Program-made: the position numbers and the translations under genes
Part shown: positions 1 to 7,658 of the stretch, in pieces
Layout of the letters: every line of letters starts with the position of its first letter
Numbering within the stretch: the first letter of the stretch is position 1
The notes under the pieces: model-generated
Told to the model about the DNA's origin: nothing
Seen by the model: only the letters and a program-made list of their open reading frames with translations
Databases searched by the model: none
From: Campylobacteraceae bacterium
GTDB lineage: Bacteria > Campylobacterota > Campylobacteria > Campylobacterales > Sulfurovaceae
Direction: 5' to 3'
Length of the DNA stretch: 8,454 nt
NCBI GenBank assembly: GCA_027002665.1
Contig: JALWZK010000039.1
Coordinates: 1-8,454, forward strand

Positions 1-1
1 T

Positions 2-373
2 TATAATGAGCTTATAGCAATAGATGGAATAGGCGAAGAGATGGCTAACTCATTTCTGGAATTTATGAGAGTAAATAGAGATTTAGTGTTAAAACTTTTA
101 AATATAATTCAACCAACTATAGAGCAAAAAGAGCAGATAGAGGAGAATATATTTAAAGGCAAAAGAGTTGTCTTAACAGGCACTATGTCACTACCTCGAA
201 ATAGGATTAAGAGTATCTTAGAAGAACTTGGAGCAGAAGTTACTTCTTCTATTAGTAAAAAGACAGACTATCTGATATATGGAAAAAATGCAGGTAGTAA
301 ATATAAAAAGGCTTTAGAGCTGGGAGTTGAGCTTATAAGTGAAGAGAAGTTAAAAGAGGACAAGATTATATGA
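2..373 (+). CDS. ligA: NAD-dependent DNA ligase LigA, C-terminal part (5' end outside window)
   Basis: This is the last 123 codons of LigA, which seals nicks in duplex DNA during replication and repair using NAD+ as the adenylate donor. The frame is open from base 2, so the Met codon at 41 is internal rather than the start. The first visible residues (IDGIGEEMANSF) are the last helix-hairpin-helix of the HhH domain, followed by the usual FLEFMRVN linker. From about visible residue 50 comes a BRCT domain with FKGKRVVLTGTM, the conserved TDYLIYG strand and the KKALELGVELISEE end typical of ligase BRCT domains. The adenylation and OB domains lie upstream, outside the window. The stop codon overlaps the gpsA start (ATGA, 370-373), so the two genes are probably cotranscribed and translationally coupled. 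Nothing looks damaged in the visible part. Confidence 0.96.
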   Translation, partial: YNELIAIDGIGEEMANSFLEFMRVNRDLVLKLLNIIQPTIEQKEQIEENIFKGKRVVLTGTMSLPRNRIKSILEELGAEVTSSISKKTDYLIYGKNAGSKYKKALELGVELISEEKLKEDKII

Positions 374-1257
374 AAATAGCAATTATAGGAGCAGGAAAGT
401 GGGGACAGGCACTCTATCACGCCTATAGTCAAAAAAATGAAGTTGTTATCACTTCACGACATAGAAAGGAGATAGAGAATTTTGTATCTTTAGATAGAGC
501 ATTAGAGCATAAATATATTATAGTTGCACTTCCTGCACAGATAATTAGAGAGTGGCTTAAGCAAAATTTTATAGATAGAGGACAGAGTATATTAGTTGCA
601 TCTAAAGGGATAGAGACCTCTACAGGTGCATTTTTAAATGAGATTTACAGTAGTTTTATATCAACAGATAGATTAGCCTATATATCAGGGCCATCTTTTG
701 CAAAAGAGGTAAAGGAGTCACTCCCAACAGCATTAAAAATTAGCTCTACCAATTTAGATTTAGCAAAAATCTATGCAGATGCTCTACCAGATTATATAAG
801 AGGATATATAGATAGTGATGTTATTGGTGCAGAGGTTGCAGGAGCATATAAGAATGTTATTGCAATTGCAAGTGGTGTTTGTGATGGATTAAATCTTGGC
901 AATAATGCGAGAGCTTCACTTATTGCCAGAGGATTAGTTGAGATGAGTAGATTTGGGAAAAATTTTGGTGCAAAAATTGATACATTTCTCTCACTTGGTG
1001 GTGCAGGTGACCTATTTTTAACTGCAAGTTCTACCCTATCCAGAAACTATAGAGTTGGTTTAGGTTTGGCTAAGGGAAAATCTATTAAGGAGATTTTAGA
1101 TGAACTTGGAGAGGTGGCTGAAGGTATCCCTACAACTAAGGCACTATACAAAATTGCTAAGGAGAAAAATATATATCTTCCAATTGCAGATGAGGTATAT
1201 AAGATGTTAAATGGAAAAGAGCCAAATAAGTCCGTATATGACCTATTAAATAGATAA
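370..1257 (+). CDS. gpsA: Glycerol-3-phosphate dehydrogenase [NAD(P)+]
   Basis: GpsA is cytosolic and reduces dihydroxyacetone phosphate to sn-glycerol 3-phosphate with NAD(P)H, supplying the backbone for phospholipid synthesis. The 295-residue protein starts with the Rossmann dinucleotide loop GAGKWG (residues 7-12). Further family signatures are ASKGIE (77-82), SGPSFAKEV (106-114), GAYKNV with the expected catalytic Lys161, the NNAR substrate-binding stretch (178-181), GGAGDLFLT (210-218) and the EVAEGIPTTKAL block (248-259). It is shorter than the 339-residue E. coli enzyme, but all motifs are present and it looks complete. The ATG overlaps the ligA stop by 4 bp. An AGAGGA ribosome-binding site at 355-360 lies inside ligA, 9 nt ahead of the start. 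Its stop is one base from the stop of the convergent response regulator gene, leaving no room for a conventional terminator between them. Confidence 0.98.
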   Translation: MKIAIIGAGKWGQALYHAYSQKNEVVITSRHRKEIENFVSLDRALEHKYIIVALPAQIIREWLKQNFIDRGQSILVASKGIETSTGAFLNEIYSSFISTDRLAYISGPSFAKEVKESLPTALKISSTNLDLAKIYADALPDYIRGYIDSDVIGAEVAGAYKNVIAIASGVCDGLNLGNNARASLIARGLVEMSRFGKNFGAKIDTFLSLGGAGDLFLTASSTLSRNYRVGLGLAKGKSIKEILDELGEVAEGIPTTKALYKIAKEKNIYLPIADEVYKMLNGKEPNKSVYDLLNR

Positions 1258-1258
1258 A

Positions 1259-2434
1259 TTAGAGAGCTTTAATTGCCAAAATAGTAACATCATCACTCTG
1301 TTCATGTATAAATTCATGAAATGCCTCTAATATAACCTCTATCTGGTCTTTTGCACTAAATGGTTGCAGACAGTCATATAGTCCAACTATCCTATTTCCA
1401 TACATCTCGCCATGTATATTTTCACACTCTATAATACCATCAGTATATAGTAAAATGGCATCACCACTATTAAAAGGTGTCCATATAACACTATAGGAGA
1501 GATTGGGCATAATACCGATAGGTAACCCCTTTGTCTCTTCGGTATGGATTAATCTGGGGTCTCCCAGAGGGTCATAGTGACCGGCATTTACAGACTCCAT
1601 AGTAGATGTTTTATGGTGAAATCTTAAGAAGAGGGCAGTAATAAAGATATTACTATCTTGATTATCATTGGAGAAGACTGTATTAATCCTCTCAACTTCC
1701 GCACCAAAATCGTCACTCCCCTTCATTAACTCAATTCGAGCAAGGGAGCGAAACTGCATAGATATAAGAGCAGATGCAAACCCATGTCCCGATACATCGG
1801 CAATAATAAAGACCGTATATTCCTTTGAGTCTGTCTGAAAAACATCTAAGTAGTCTCCCCCAACTTCAGATGCAGATACACAACTACCATAGATATCCAA
1901 CTGATTACTTTTCGGATAGCTCTTGGGAATTAATCTCTGCTGTATCTCCCTTGCTAAGAGTAACTCCTGCTCAATATGTGCAAAAGCTTTTAACTGTTCC
2001 TCTTTTTTACTAATCTCCTCTTCTAATCTCTCATTGAAGTATTTTTGTAAATCATTAAACTTTTTTAGTTTTAATAGATTGGTAACTTTATATCTTAACT
2101 CAATAACATCAATGGGCTTAGATAAAAAATCTTCAGCACCCATCTCTAAGGCTTTATATCGCTCTTCCGTTTTTGCAGTTACCACAATAACAGGTATATA
2201 TTTTAGAGGTTTCTCCTTTTTTAAGATGGATAAGACCTCCAATCCCCCAAGCTCTGGCATAGATAAATCAAGTATTATTAAATCAACCGGTTCCTTTTTA
2301 ACATACTCTAAAGCTTTATACCCATCTAAAGCAGATATGATATTTATATTCTCTAACTCATCTAAGGATAACTCCAGAATAGTTAAATTAATGGGTTCAT
2401 CATCGACGATTAATATATTATTGATGTTATCCAT
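1259..2434 (-). CDS. Response regulator: receiver domain fused to PP2C/SpoIIE-type serine phosphatase (RsbU-like)
   Basis: This is a cytosolic two-domain signalling protein. Numbering from the upstream ATG at 2452 (397 aa), residues 10-128 form a receiver domain with acidic pocket D17/D18, phospho-acceptor D62 (ILDLSMPE), T92 and K112 (SKPID). A charged, probably coiled-coil linker (about 130-165) follows. Residues 165-397 are a SpoIIE/RsbU-type PP2C domain with LAREIQQRLIP, GGDYLD (198-203), IADVSGHG (D219), NAGH, LLYTDG (D338) and SDDVT (D387/D388). The metal-binding aspartates are therefore present. By family, phosphorylation of the receiver by a histidine kinase would activate dephosphorylation of a Ser/Thr-phosphorylated anti-anti-sigma-like protein; the kinase and target are not in the window. 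I prefer the second Met (2434, 391 aa) because it has an AAGG ribosome-binding site 5 nt upstream. The first Met at 2452 has none and sits directly against a consensus -10 box. It converges on gpsA. Confidence 0.93.
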   Translation of the reverse strand: MDNINNILIVDDEPINLTILELSLDELENINIISALDGYKALEYVKKEPVDLIILDLSMPELGGLEVLSILKKEKPLKYIPVIVVTAKTEERYKALEMGAEDFLSKPIDVIELRYKVTNLLKLKKFNDLQKYFNERLEEEISKKEEQLKAFAHIEQELLLAREIQQRLIPKSYPKSNQLDIYGSCVSASEVGGDYLDVFQTDSKEYTVFIIADVSGHGFASALISMQFRSLARIELMKGSDDFGAEVERINTVFSNDNQDSNIFITALFLRFHHKTSTMESVNAGHYDPLGDPRLIHTEETKGLPIGIMPNLSYSVIWTPFNSGDAILLYTDGIIECENIHGEMYGNRIVGLYDCLQPFSAKDQIEVILEAFHEFIHEQSDDVTILAIKAL

Positions 2435-2439
2435 TTTTG

Positions 2440-2446
2440 CCTTTTT
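2440..2446 (-). promoter_or_regulatory. Ribosome-binding site deciding the response regulator start at 2434
   Basis: On the minus strand AAAAAGG lies 5 nt before the ATG at 2434-2432. No comparable purine-rich site precedes the in-frame ATG at 2452-2450, which is preceded only by the AT-rich -10 sequence. The mRNA leader would be only about a dozen nucleotides if the adjacent promoter is used. Confidence 0.55.
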
Positions 2447-2452
2447 ATTCAT

Positions 2453-2481
2453 ATTATAACATAAATCGAAAAAAGTGATAA
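2453..2481 (-). promoter_or_regulatory. Sigma-70 type promoter with extended -10 for the response regulator gene
   Basis: The minus strand carries a perfect TATAAT at 2458-2453 preceded by TGT (2461-2459), giving an extended -10 box. A 17-bp spacer separates it from TTATCA (2481-2476), a 4/6 match to the -35 consensus TTGACA. The upstream tract is T-rich, as is common for vegetative promoters in Campylobacterota. Transcription would begin near 2446, inside what would otherwise be the first codons of the longer reading frame. The promoter lies just after the valS stop (2504), so the regulator need not depend on readthrough from valS. Confidence 0.65.
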
Positions 2482-2503
2482 AAAGGCAATTTTAATTATT
2501 TAA

Positions 2504-5134
2504 TTAACTGTATCTCTTTAACTCCTCTTTAACTTTATTTAACTTATCAGTAGCATCTTGAAGTGCTTTTCTATTATTTTCCACTACACTCTTAGGAGCA
2601 TTTTCAATAAATCTCTGATTATTTAACATGCCATCTAATTTGGCTATCTCTTTTTCAAGTTTCTCTTTTTGTCTAGTAAGTTTAGCAATAGTTGCTGACA
2701 TATCAATATCTTCTGTTGAGATAAAGCTCTCTAAATTATCACTTACATCAGTTACACTATTCTCTAACTTATTATCTATAAAAGATAGATTTTCTACTTT
2801 TGCCAACTTCTCTATAAATGGTCTTATCATATCCTTATCTATATCTTTATAGAGTTTAATAGATGCCTTTTCTATCTTTTGGTTAGCTTTGTCTATGAGA
2901 GTTTTACATCTTCTAATAGATACTATAGCCTCCATAATAAGCTCAAACTGCTCTACAACCTCATTATCTATCTTACCTTGAGTAGGGTAGGGCATTACCA
3001 TAATAGATTTTCTATCTTGTAGAGATGAGTTTGATAATCTCATATATAGATTTTCTGTAATAAATGGCATAAATGGGTGGAGTAGCTTCATAGACTCTTT
3101 AAATATACTTCCAAGCTCTCCAATACTCTCCTTTGATGCTTTACTAAGTTCAATACCCCAATCACAAAACTCACCCCATAAATATCTATATAGAGTTGTA
3201 GCTCCATCATTGAATCTATACTGCTCTATATACTCCCGTGTCTCTTTAATTGCAATATTTAATCTTGATAGCATATATCTACCGAGTGGAGTTTTAATCT
3301 TCTCTGGATTTAAATCTTCAAAATAGTCCCAATTTAACTTTAAGAAGTTTGTAGCATTAAAGAGTTTATTTGTAAAGTTTCTACTCTGCTCTAATCTATC
3401 TATACTCAGTTTAATATCTCTCCCTTGAACTGCCAAAACCGCAAGAGTAAATCTAAGTGCATCTGTTGAGAATCTATCAATGGTATCTAATGGGTCTATA
3501 ACATTCCCTTTGGATTTACTCATCTTATTTCCCTTCTCATCTTTGACTAAGGCGTGAAGATATATATCTCTAAATGGAAGTTTACCTGTAATATTATCTC
3601 CCATCATAAGCATTCTTGCTACCCAAAAGAATAGAATATCAAACCCTGTAATTAAGAGACTATTTGGATAGAACTCCTCTAAATCACTCTCATTCCATAG
3701 TTCGCCCTTAAAGGCATCTCCATTTCCCCAACCAAGAGTTGAAAATGGCCACAATCCAGAGCTAAACCAAGTATCGAGAACATCGGGGTCTTGATAGATA
3801 TTTCTGCTATTACACTTTGGACACTCTGTCGGCTTCTCTCCATCTTCTACCCACTCATTATTACAGTTACGACAATAGAATACAGGTATCTGATGTCCCC
3901 ACCATAATTGACGAGATATACACCAATCTCTAAGTTCACTCATCCAAGCATTATAGCTATTTATCCAGTGAGGTGGAAAAAATTTAACCTCTCCACTGTT
4001 TACCTTCTCTATTGAGGATTTTGCAAACTCTTTTTTTACAAACCACTGTTTGGAGATATATGGCTCTACCACATTTTTACATCTATAGCAGTGTCCAACT
4101 TGATGGTTATGCTCCTCTATCTTCGCTATAAATCCATCTTGTTTAAGTCTATCTACAATAGTCTCTCTCGCTTCAAGTCGTTCTAATCCTTTGAACTCTC
4201 CACAATAGTCGTTCAATATCCCCTTATCATCAAAAATAGTAATAAACTCTAAATTGTGTCGTTTACCCACTTCGTAATCATTTGGGTCATGGGCTGGAGT
4301 AACCTTTACAACTCCGGTTCCAAAATCCATATCGACATGGCTATCTGCAATAATCTCTATCTCTCTATTTATGAGTGGTAGAGTTACGCTCTTTCCAATC
4401 AGATGTCTATATCTCTTATCATCTGGATTTACCATAACAGCAGTATCCCCAAAATATGTCTCTGGTCTGGTAGTGGCTACAGTAACCTCGCCACTTCCAT
4501 CACTTAGAGGATATTTTATATGGTAGAGTTTTCCCTGATGCTCTTCATATTCAACCTCAATATCACTCAAAGCCCCATCATGAGTGCACCAATTTATCAT
4601 ATAGTTACCTCTAACTATATATCCATTATCATACATCTGCTTAAAGGCTTTTTTTACAGCGTTCTCTAACCCCTTATCCATAGTAAATCTCTCTCTGGAC
4701 CAAGCTGGAGAGACTCCAAGTTTTCTAAGTTGATTTGTAATTGCATTTTGAGAGTTCTCTTTCTGTTGCCATGCTCTCTTTAAAAACTCCTCTCTTCCAA
4801 TCTCCTCTTTGGTTTTTCCCTCTGCAAGGAGCTGTTTCTCAACCACATTTTGAGTAGCAATTCCCGCGTGGTCGGTTCCCGGTTGCCATAGAGTCTTAAA
4901 TCCGTCCATTCTCTTATATCGAACAATTATATCTTGAAGTGTAAATGTTAAAGCGTGACCTATATGTAGATGTCCTGTTACATTTGGGGGAGGCATCATA
5001 ATGGTAAAAGTTTTTCCCTCCTTTTGAATATCTGCATTTCCATCTATCTCAAAATAGCCCCTCTCTTCCCAAATCTTATAGTAACTATCCTCTATCTCTT
5101 TTGGATTATATACATTTTTCTCTTTTCTACTCAT
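2504..5134 (-). CDS. valS: Valine--tRNA ligase (ValRS)
   Basis: ValRS is the cytosolic class Ia synthetase that charges tRNA(Val) and edits misactivated threonine. The 876-residue product has the PPPNVTGHLHIGHA block (48-61, with the HIGH signature at 57-60). The CP1 editing domain spans about 200-340, with TTRPETYFGDTAV (221-233) and FGTGVVKVTPAHDPNDY (271-287). The catalytic KMSKS loop is at 537-541. Cysteine pairs C349/C352, C421/C424 and C438/C441 look like zinc-ribbon sites in the CP region. After the anticodon-binding helical domain, residues about 812-875 are a Lys/Glu-rich coiled coil, the tRNA-binding C-terminal arm of bacterial ValRS. Length and motifs indicate an intact enzyme. It begins 23 bp after the adk stop with only a weak purine site (GGATAGAAG just before ATG), which suggests it is expressed as the last gene of an aspS-adk-valS unit. 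No GC-rich hairpin terminator is seen between its stop and the next promoter. Confidence 0.98.
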   Translation of the reverse strand: MSRKEKNVYNPKEIEDSYYKIWEERGYFEIDGNADIQKEGKTFTIMMPPPNVTGHLHIGHALTFTLQDIIVRYKRMDGFKTLWQPGTDHAGIATQNVVEKQLLAEGKTKEEIGREEFLKRAWQQKENSQNAITNQLRKLGVSPAWSRERFTMDKGLENAVKKAFKQMYDNGYIVRGNYMINWCTHDGALSDIEVEYEEHQGKLYHIKYPLSDGSGEVTVATTRPETYFGDTAVMVNPDDKRYRHLIGKSVTLPLINREIEIIADSHVDMDFGTGVVKVTPAHDPNDYEVGKRHNLEFITIFDDKGILNDYCGEFKGLERLEARETIVDRLKQDGFIAKIEEHNHQVGHCYRCKNVVEPYISKQWFVKKEFAKSSIEKVNSGEVKFFPPHWINSYNAWMSELRDWCISRQLWWGHQIPVFYCRNCNNEWVEDGEKPTECPKCNSRNIYQDPDVLDTWFSSGLWPFSTLGWGNGDAFKGELWNESDLEEFYPNSLLITGFDILFFWVARMLMMGDNITGKLPFRDIYLHALVKDEKGNKMSKSKGNVIDPLDTIDRFSTDALRFTLAVLAVQGRDIKLSIDRLEQSRNFTNKLFNATNFLKLNWDYFEDLNPEKIKTPLGRYMLSRLNIAIKETREYIEQYRFNDGATTLYRYLWGEFCDWGIELSKASKESIGELGSIFKESMKLLHPFMPFITENLYMRLSNSSLQDRKSIMVMPYPTQGKIDNEVVEQFELIMEAIVSIRRCKTLIDKANQKIEKASIKLYKDIDKDMIRPFIEKLAKVENLSFIDNKLENSVTDVSDNLESFISTEDIDMSATIAKLTRQKEKLEKEIAKLDGMLNNQRFIENAPKSVVENNRKALQDATDKLNKVKEELKRYS

Positions 5135-5157
5135 CTTCTATCCATATTTTGATGATT

Positions 5158-5754
5158 TTATATTTTACTCTGAATAAATCTATCCATATCTTCAACAATC
5201 TCATTAATCTCTCTCTCACCGTTAATTACATGTAAAAGATTTCTATCTGTATAGAATTTTTGTATAGCTTCTAATGGCTCGTTATAGATTTTCATTCTAT
5301 TATAAAATATCTCTATACTATCATCACTTCTACCTTCACCCTCCTTAGCTTCAGATGCTCTCCCTAAGATTCTCTCTTTGGCTACCTGCTCACTAACTCT
5401 AACCTCAATTACAGATACCAACTCAATATCGCTATTATCGGTCAAAATTTCATCTAAGGCTATCATCTGTTCTACACTTCTCGGATAACCATCTATCAAT
5501 ACAGTATCGACAGGTGCGTTATTAATTGCAGAGATAATTGTGTCTATAATAATATCTAATGGAACTAATGCCCCTCTTGATATGTAACTCTCAATAGTAG
5601 CCCCAAGTTTACTCCCACTCGATACCTCCTCTCTCAGCATATCTCCTGTTGAGTAGTGAACTATACTATCGCTATGTTTCTGTGCTATTAGACTAGCGTC
5701 TGTTGTCTTTCCTGACCCCGGTGCACCAATAATTAAAAATAGTTTTTTTGACAT
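5158..5754 (-). CDS. adk: Adenylate kinase (short-LID form)
   Basis: Adk is cytosolic and catalyses ATP + AMP to 2 ADP, recovering AMP. In the 198-residue product the Walker A loop is GAPGSGKT (10-17). The AMP site is shown by STGDMLREE (35-43, with T36 and R41) and DGYPRSVEQM (88-97). The LID region is short (about 132-146, GRASEAKEGEGRSDD) rather than the long LID of E. coli Adk, and has no zinc-binding cysteines. Likely catalytic arginines are R132, R142 and R153 (FYNRMKIY). The ATG follows the aspS stop by 10 bp, and the ribosome-binding site GGGAG starts directly after that stop, 5 nt ahead of the ATG, so the genes are probably coupled. The aspS-adk order is also known in Campylobacter jejuni. 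Its position between two synthetases that release AMP fits its role. Confidence 0.97.
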   Translation of the reverse strand: MSKKLFLIIGAPGSGKTTDASLIAQKHSDSIVHYSTGDMLREEVSSGSKLGATIESYISRGALVPLDIIIDTIISAINNAPVDTVLIDGYPRSVEQMIALDEILTDNSDIELVSVIEVRVSEQVAKERILGRASEAKEGEGRSDDSIEIFYNRMKIYNEPLEAIQKFYTDRNLLHVINGEREINEIVEDMDRFIQSKI

Positions 5755-5764
5755 TCTCTCTCCC

Positions 5765-7531
5765 TTAATTTCTTATCTCTCTTCTAACTCTAATATGTAG
5801 CTCATTCAACTGCTCACTATCTACTACACTTGGAGCGTCCGTAAGCAGACACTGTGCCTTTTGCGTCTTAGGAAATGCAATAACCTCTCTAATGCTACTA
5901 CTTCCACTCATTAACATAATAATTCTATCCAATCCAAAGGCAATCCCTCCGTGTGGTGGTGCACCAAATTTAAGTGCTTCCAATAAAAATCCAAATTTAG
6001 ATTTTGCCTCCTCATCTGATATACCCAAGAGTTTAAATACCTCCTGTTGAATATCCTCTCTATGGATACGAATAGAGCCTCCTCCCAACTCAACCCCATT
6101 TAAGACCAAATCGTAGGCGATTGAGCCAATATCCTCTATATCATCGAAGGATATTTTTCCATTCTCATCTCGCTTTGGCATTGTAAATGGGTGGTGTAGA
6201 GCTTTAATCTTTCCATCTTCCTTCTCAAACATAGGAAAATCTGTAATCCATACAAATTCAAATTTATCTTTTGGAACTATTCCCATAAGGTTAGCAAGAT
6301 GAACTCTAAATCTACCCATATAGTCGAGAACCAACTTTCTATTTCCCGCTCCAAAAAATACTACATCTCCAACTTTAAGCTCACATCTTGCAATAATCTC
6401 TGCTAAATCTTCGGTTGTAAAAAACTTAGTTAGAGGTCCCTTTAACCCCTCTTTTTTCATCTGGAAGTAACCTAAACCGGATGCTCCAAATTTTCTAACG
6501 AAATCTTCAAATCTCTTCATCTCCCTCTTAGAGAATATATTGTCTCCATTTGGAACCTTGAGAGCTTTTATCCTATTATTTTTTTTATCTTTTGCTATAT
6601 TTGAGAAGATTGAGTTGTTACATCTCTCAAATATATCAATCACATCGACCATTGTTAAGTCATAACGGGTATCCGGCTTATCCGAACCGTATCTCTCCAT
6701 AGCGTCACTATATGATAATCTATTAAATTTATTGGGAATATTAAATCCACACTTAGTAAATATGGAGTGGATAAGCTTTTCAGAAACATCTATAATATCC
6801 TCTTGGTCACAGAAACTCATCTCAATATCTATCTGTGTAAACTCCGGTTGTCTATCTGCCCTTAAGTCCTCATCTCTAAAACATTTTGCAATCTGAAAAT
6901 ATCTATCAAATCCCCCTACCATTAAGAGCTGTTTAAATAGTTGTGGAGATTGAGGAAGTGCATAGAACTCCCCACTATGCACCCGACTTGGCACAAGATA
7001 GTCTCTTGCTCCCTCTGGAGTTGATTTTGTAAGTATAGGTGTCTCAACCTCCAGAAATCCCAACTCATCGAGAGTATTTCTTGCTGCCATTGTAGCTTTA
7101 GAGCGAAGTTTAAAAATATTATAGGATTTTTGAGTTCTAAGCTCTAAATATCTATATTTTAGTTTAATCTCATCATTAACTTTTTCATCTCCTAAGTCAA
7201 AAGGCATAGGCTTAGAGCGATTTTCAATAGTTAATTTATCTACAACAATCTCAACTTTACCTGTTTTAAGTTTTGGATTTTCTAACCCCTCCCCCCTTGC
7301 TCTAACCTTTCCTGTAGCTATTAATACAAATTGGTCTCTAACATCTTCTGCTATTTTATGAGCGTCAATACTATCTGCCGGGTCACAGACCAGTTGCACA
7401 ACCTCATCTTTATCTCTTAAATCTATAAAAATCAGACCTCCATGGTCCCTTCTACTTGATACCCAACCGGCAACAGTTACCTCTTTGCCAATAAGTGTCT
7501 CATTTACATCTATACAGTAGTGTGTTCTCAC
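5765..7531 (-). CDS. aspS: Aspartate--tRNA ligase, probably non-discriminating (Asp/Asn)
   Basis: AspRS is a cytosolic class IIb synthetase. I place the start at a GTG (7531-7529), giving 588 aa that begins (M)RTHYCID, the usual N-terminus of bacterial AspRS, with an AGAGGA site 6 nt upstream. A longer in-frame TTG start at 7597 would add 22 residues unlike the family and overlaps a -10 box. Domains: N-terminal OB-fold anticodon domain (about 1-110); class II motif 1 (about 158-183); motif 2 with FRDED (218-222) and QPEFTQID; the bacterial GAD insertion (about 290-400); HHPFTMP (446-452); and motif 3 GIAFGLDR (529-536). The anticodon-domain sequence RRDHGG has His30. By family knowledge, His here marks non-discriminating enzymes such as that of Pseudomonas aeruginosa, whereas E. 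coli has Leu. It would then also make Asp-tRNA(Asn), needing GatCAB (not in the window). First gene of the probable aspS-adk-valS operon. Confidence 0.97.
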   Translation of the reverse strand: MRTHYCIDVNETLIGKEVTVAGWVSSRRDHGGLIFIDLRDKDEVVQLVCDPADSIDAHKIAEDVRDQFVLIATGKVRARGEGLENPKLKTGKVEIVVDKLTIENRSKPMPFDLGDEKVNDEIKLKYRYLELRTQKSYNIFKLRSKATMAARNTLDELGFLEVETPILTKSTPEGARDYLVPSRVHSGEFYALPQSPQLFKQLLMVGGFDRYFQIAKCFRDEDLRADRQPEFTQIDIEMSFCDQEDIIDVSEKLIHSIFTKCGFNIPNKFNRLSYSDAMERYGSDKPDTRYDLTMVDVIDIFERCNNSIFSNIAKDKKNNRIKALKVPNGDNIFSKREMKRFEDFVRKFGASGLGYFQMKKEGLKGPLTKFFTTEDLAEIIARCELKVGDVVFFGAGNRKLVLDYMGRFRVHLANLMGIVPKDKFEFVWITDFPMFEKEDGKIKALHHPFTMPKRDENGKISFDDIEDIGSIAYDLVLNGVELGGGSIRIHREDIQQEVFKLLGISDEEAKSKFGFLLEALKFGAPPHGGIAFGLDRIIMLMSGSSSIREVIAFPKTQKAQCLLTDAPSVVDSEQLNELHIRVRREIRN

Positions 7532-7537
7532 GCTTAT

Positions 7538-7543
7538 TCCTCT
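7538..7543 (-). promoter_or_regulatory. Ribosome-binding site fixing the aspS GTG start
   Basis: On the minus strand AGAGGA is followed by 6 nt (ATAAGC) and then GTG at 7531. This is the best Shine-Dalgarno match in the aspS leader, and it matches the N-terminus expected from the protein family, so it outweighs the longer TTG-initiated frame. Confidence 0.85.
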
Positions 7544-7585
7544 ATTCTTAGATAAACAATATATCCATATTAAAAAATTTTCGTG

Positions 7586-7591
7586 ATTATA
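7586..7591 (-). promoter_or_regulatory. Candidate -10 box of the aspS-adk-valS promoter
   Basis: There is a perfect TATAAT on the minus strand, 54 bp ahead of the aspS GTG. It would give a leader of about 48 nt. There is no TG extension (it is preceded by CGA), and the -35 position (about 7609-7614, TCTTAT) is T-rich but not consensus. A weaker alternative -10, TATATT, lies at 7563-7558. The -35 position falls within one arm of the inverted repeat at 7608-7650. Confidence 0.45.
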
Positions 7592-7607
7592 TCGCAAAGT
7601 TCCATAG

Positions 7608-7650
7608 AATAAGATAGATAATATAGGTGTTAGATTTTATCTATCTTATT
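7608..7650. repeat. Perfect 14-bp inverted repeat upstream of aspS
   Basis: The arms at 7608-7621 (aataagatagataa) and 7637-7650 (ttatctatcttatt) are exact reverse complements, separated by 15 nt. One arm overlaps the expected -35 region of the aspS promoter, so it could be an operator. As RNA on the minus strand it could also form a stem-loop at the 3' end of the upstream PilJ-like gene's transcript. A smaller alternative hairpin, tagat-ttt-atcta (7631-7643), shares bases with the right arm. The stem is almost entirely A/T and has no following U run, so a classical terminator is not clearly indicated. Confidence 0.6.
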
Positions 7651-7658
7651 GGGAAATT

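Noticed and set aside
1923..2459. Open frame of 178 codons on the + strand opposite the response regulator
   Set aside because: It is the antisense shadow of a well-supported receiver-phosphatase gene, is rich in Ser/Phe/Ile as expected for the complement, and has no family signature.
2482..2503. Possible terminator between valS and the response regulator
   Set aside because: The stretch is almost pure A/T with no GC stem. The T run (2484-2480) follows no stable hairpin and is better explained as promoter upstream sequence.
4970..5152. 60-codon open frame on the + strand opposite the valS N-terminus
   Set aside because: It is antisense to the HIGH-motif region of ValRS and has no ribosome-binding site or homology clue.
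5911..6099. 62-codon open frame on the minus strand inside aspS
   Set aside because: It overlaps aspS on the same strand in another frame, with no ribosome-binding site or recognisable motif.
7592..7606. Sigma-54-like element TGGAAC...TTTGC upstream of aspS
   Set aside because: The spacing between the GG and GC elements is 6 nt instead of 10, so it does not fit a sigma-54 promoter.
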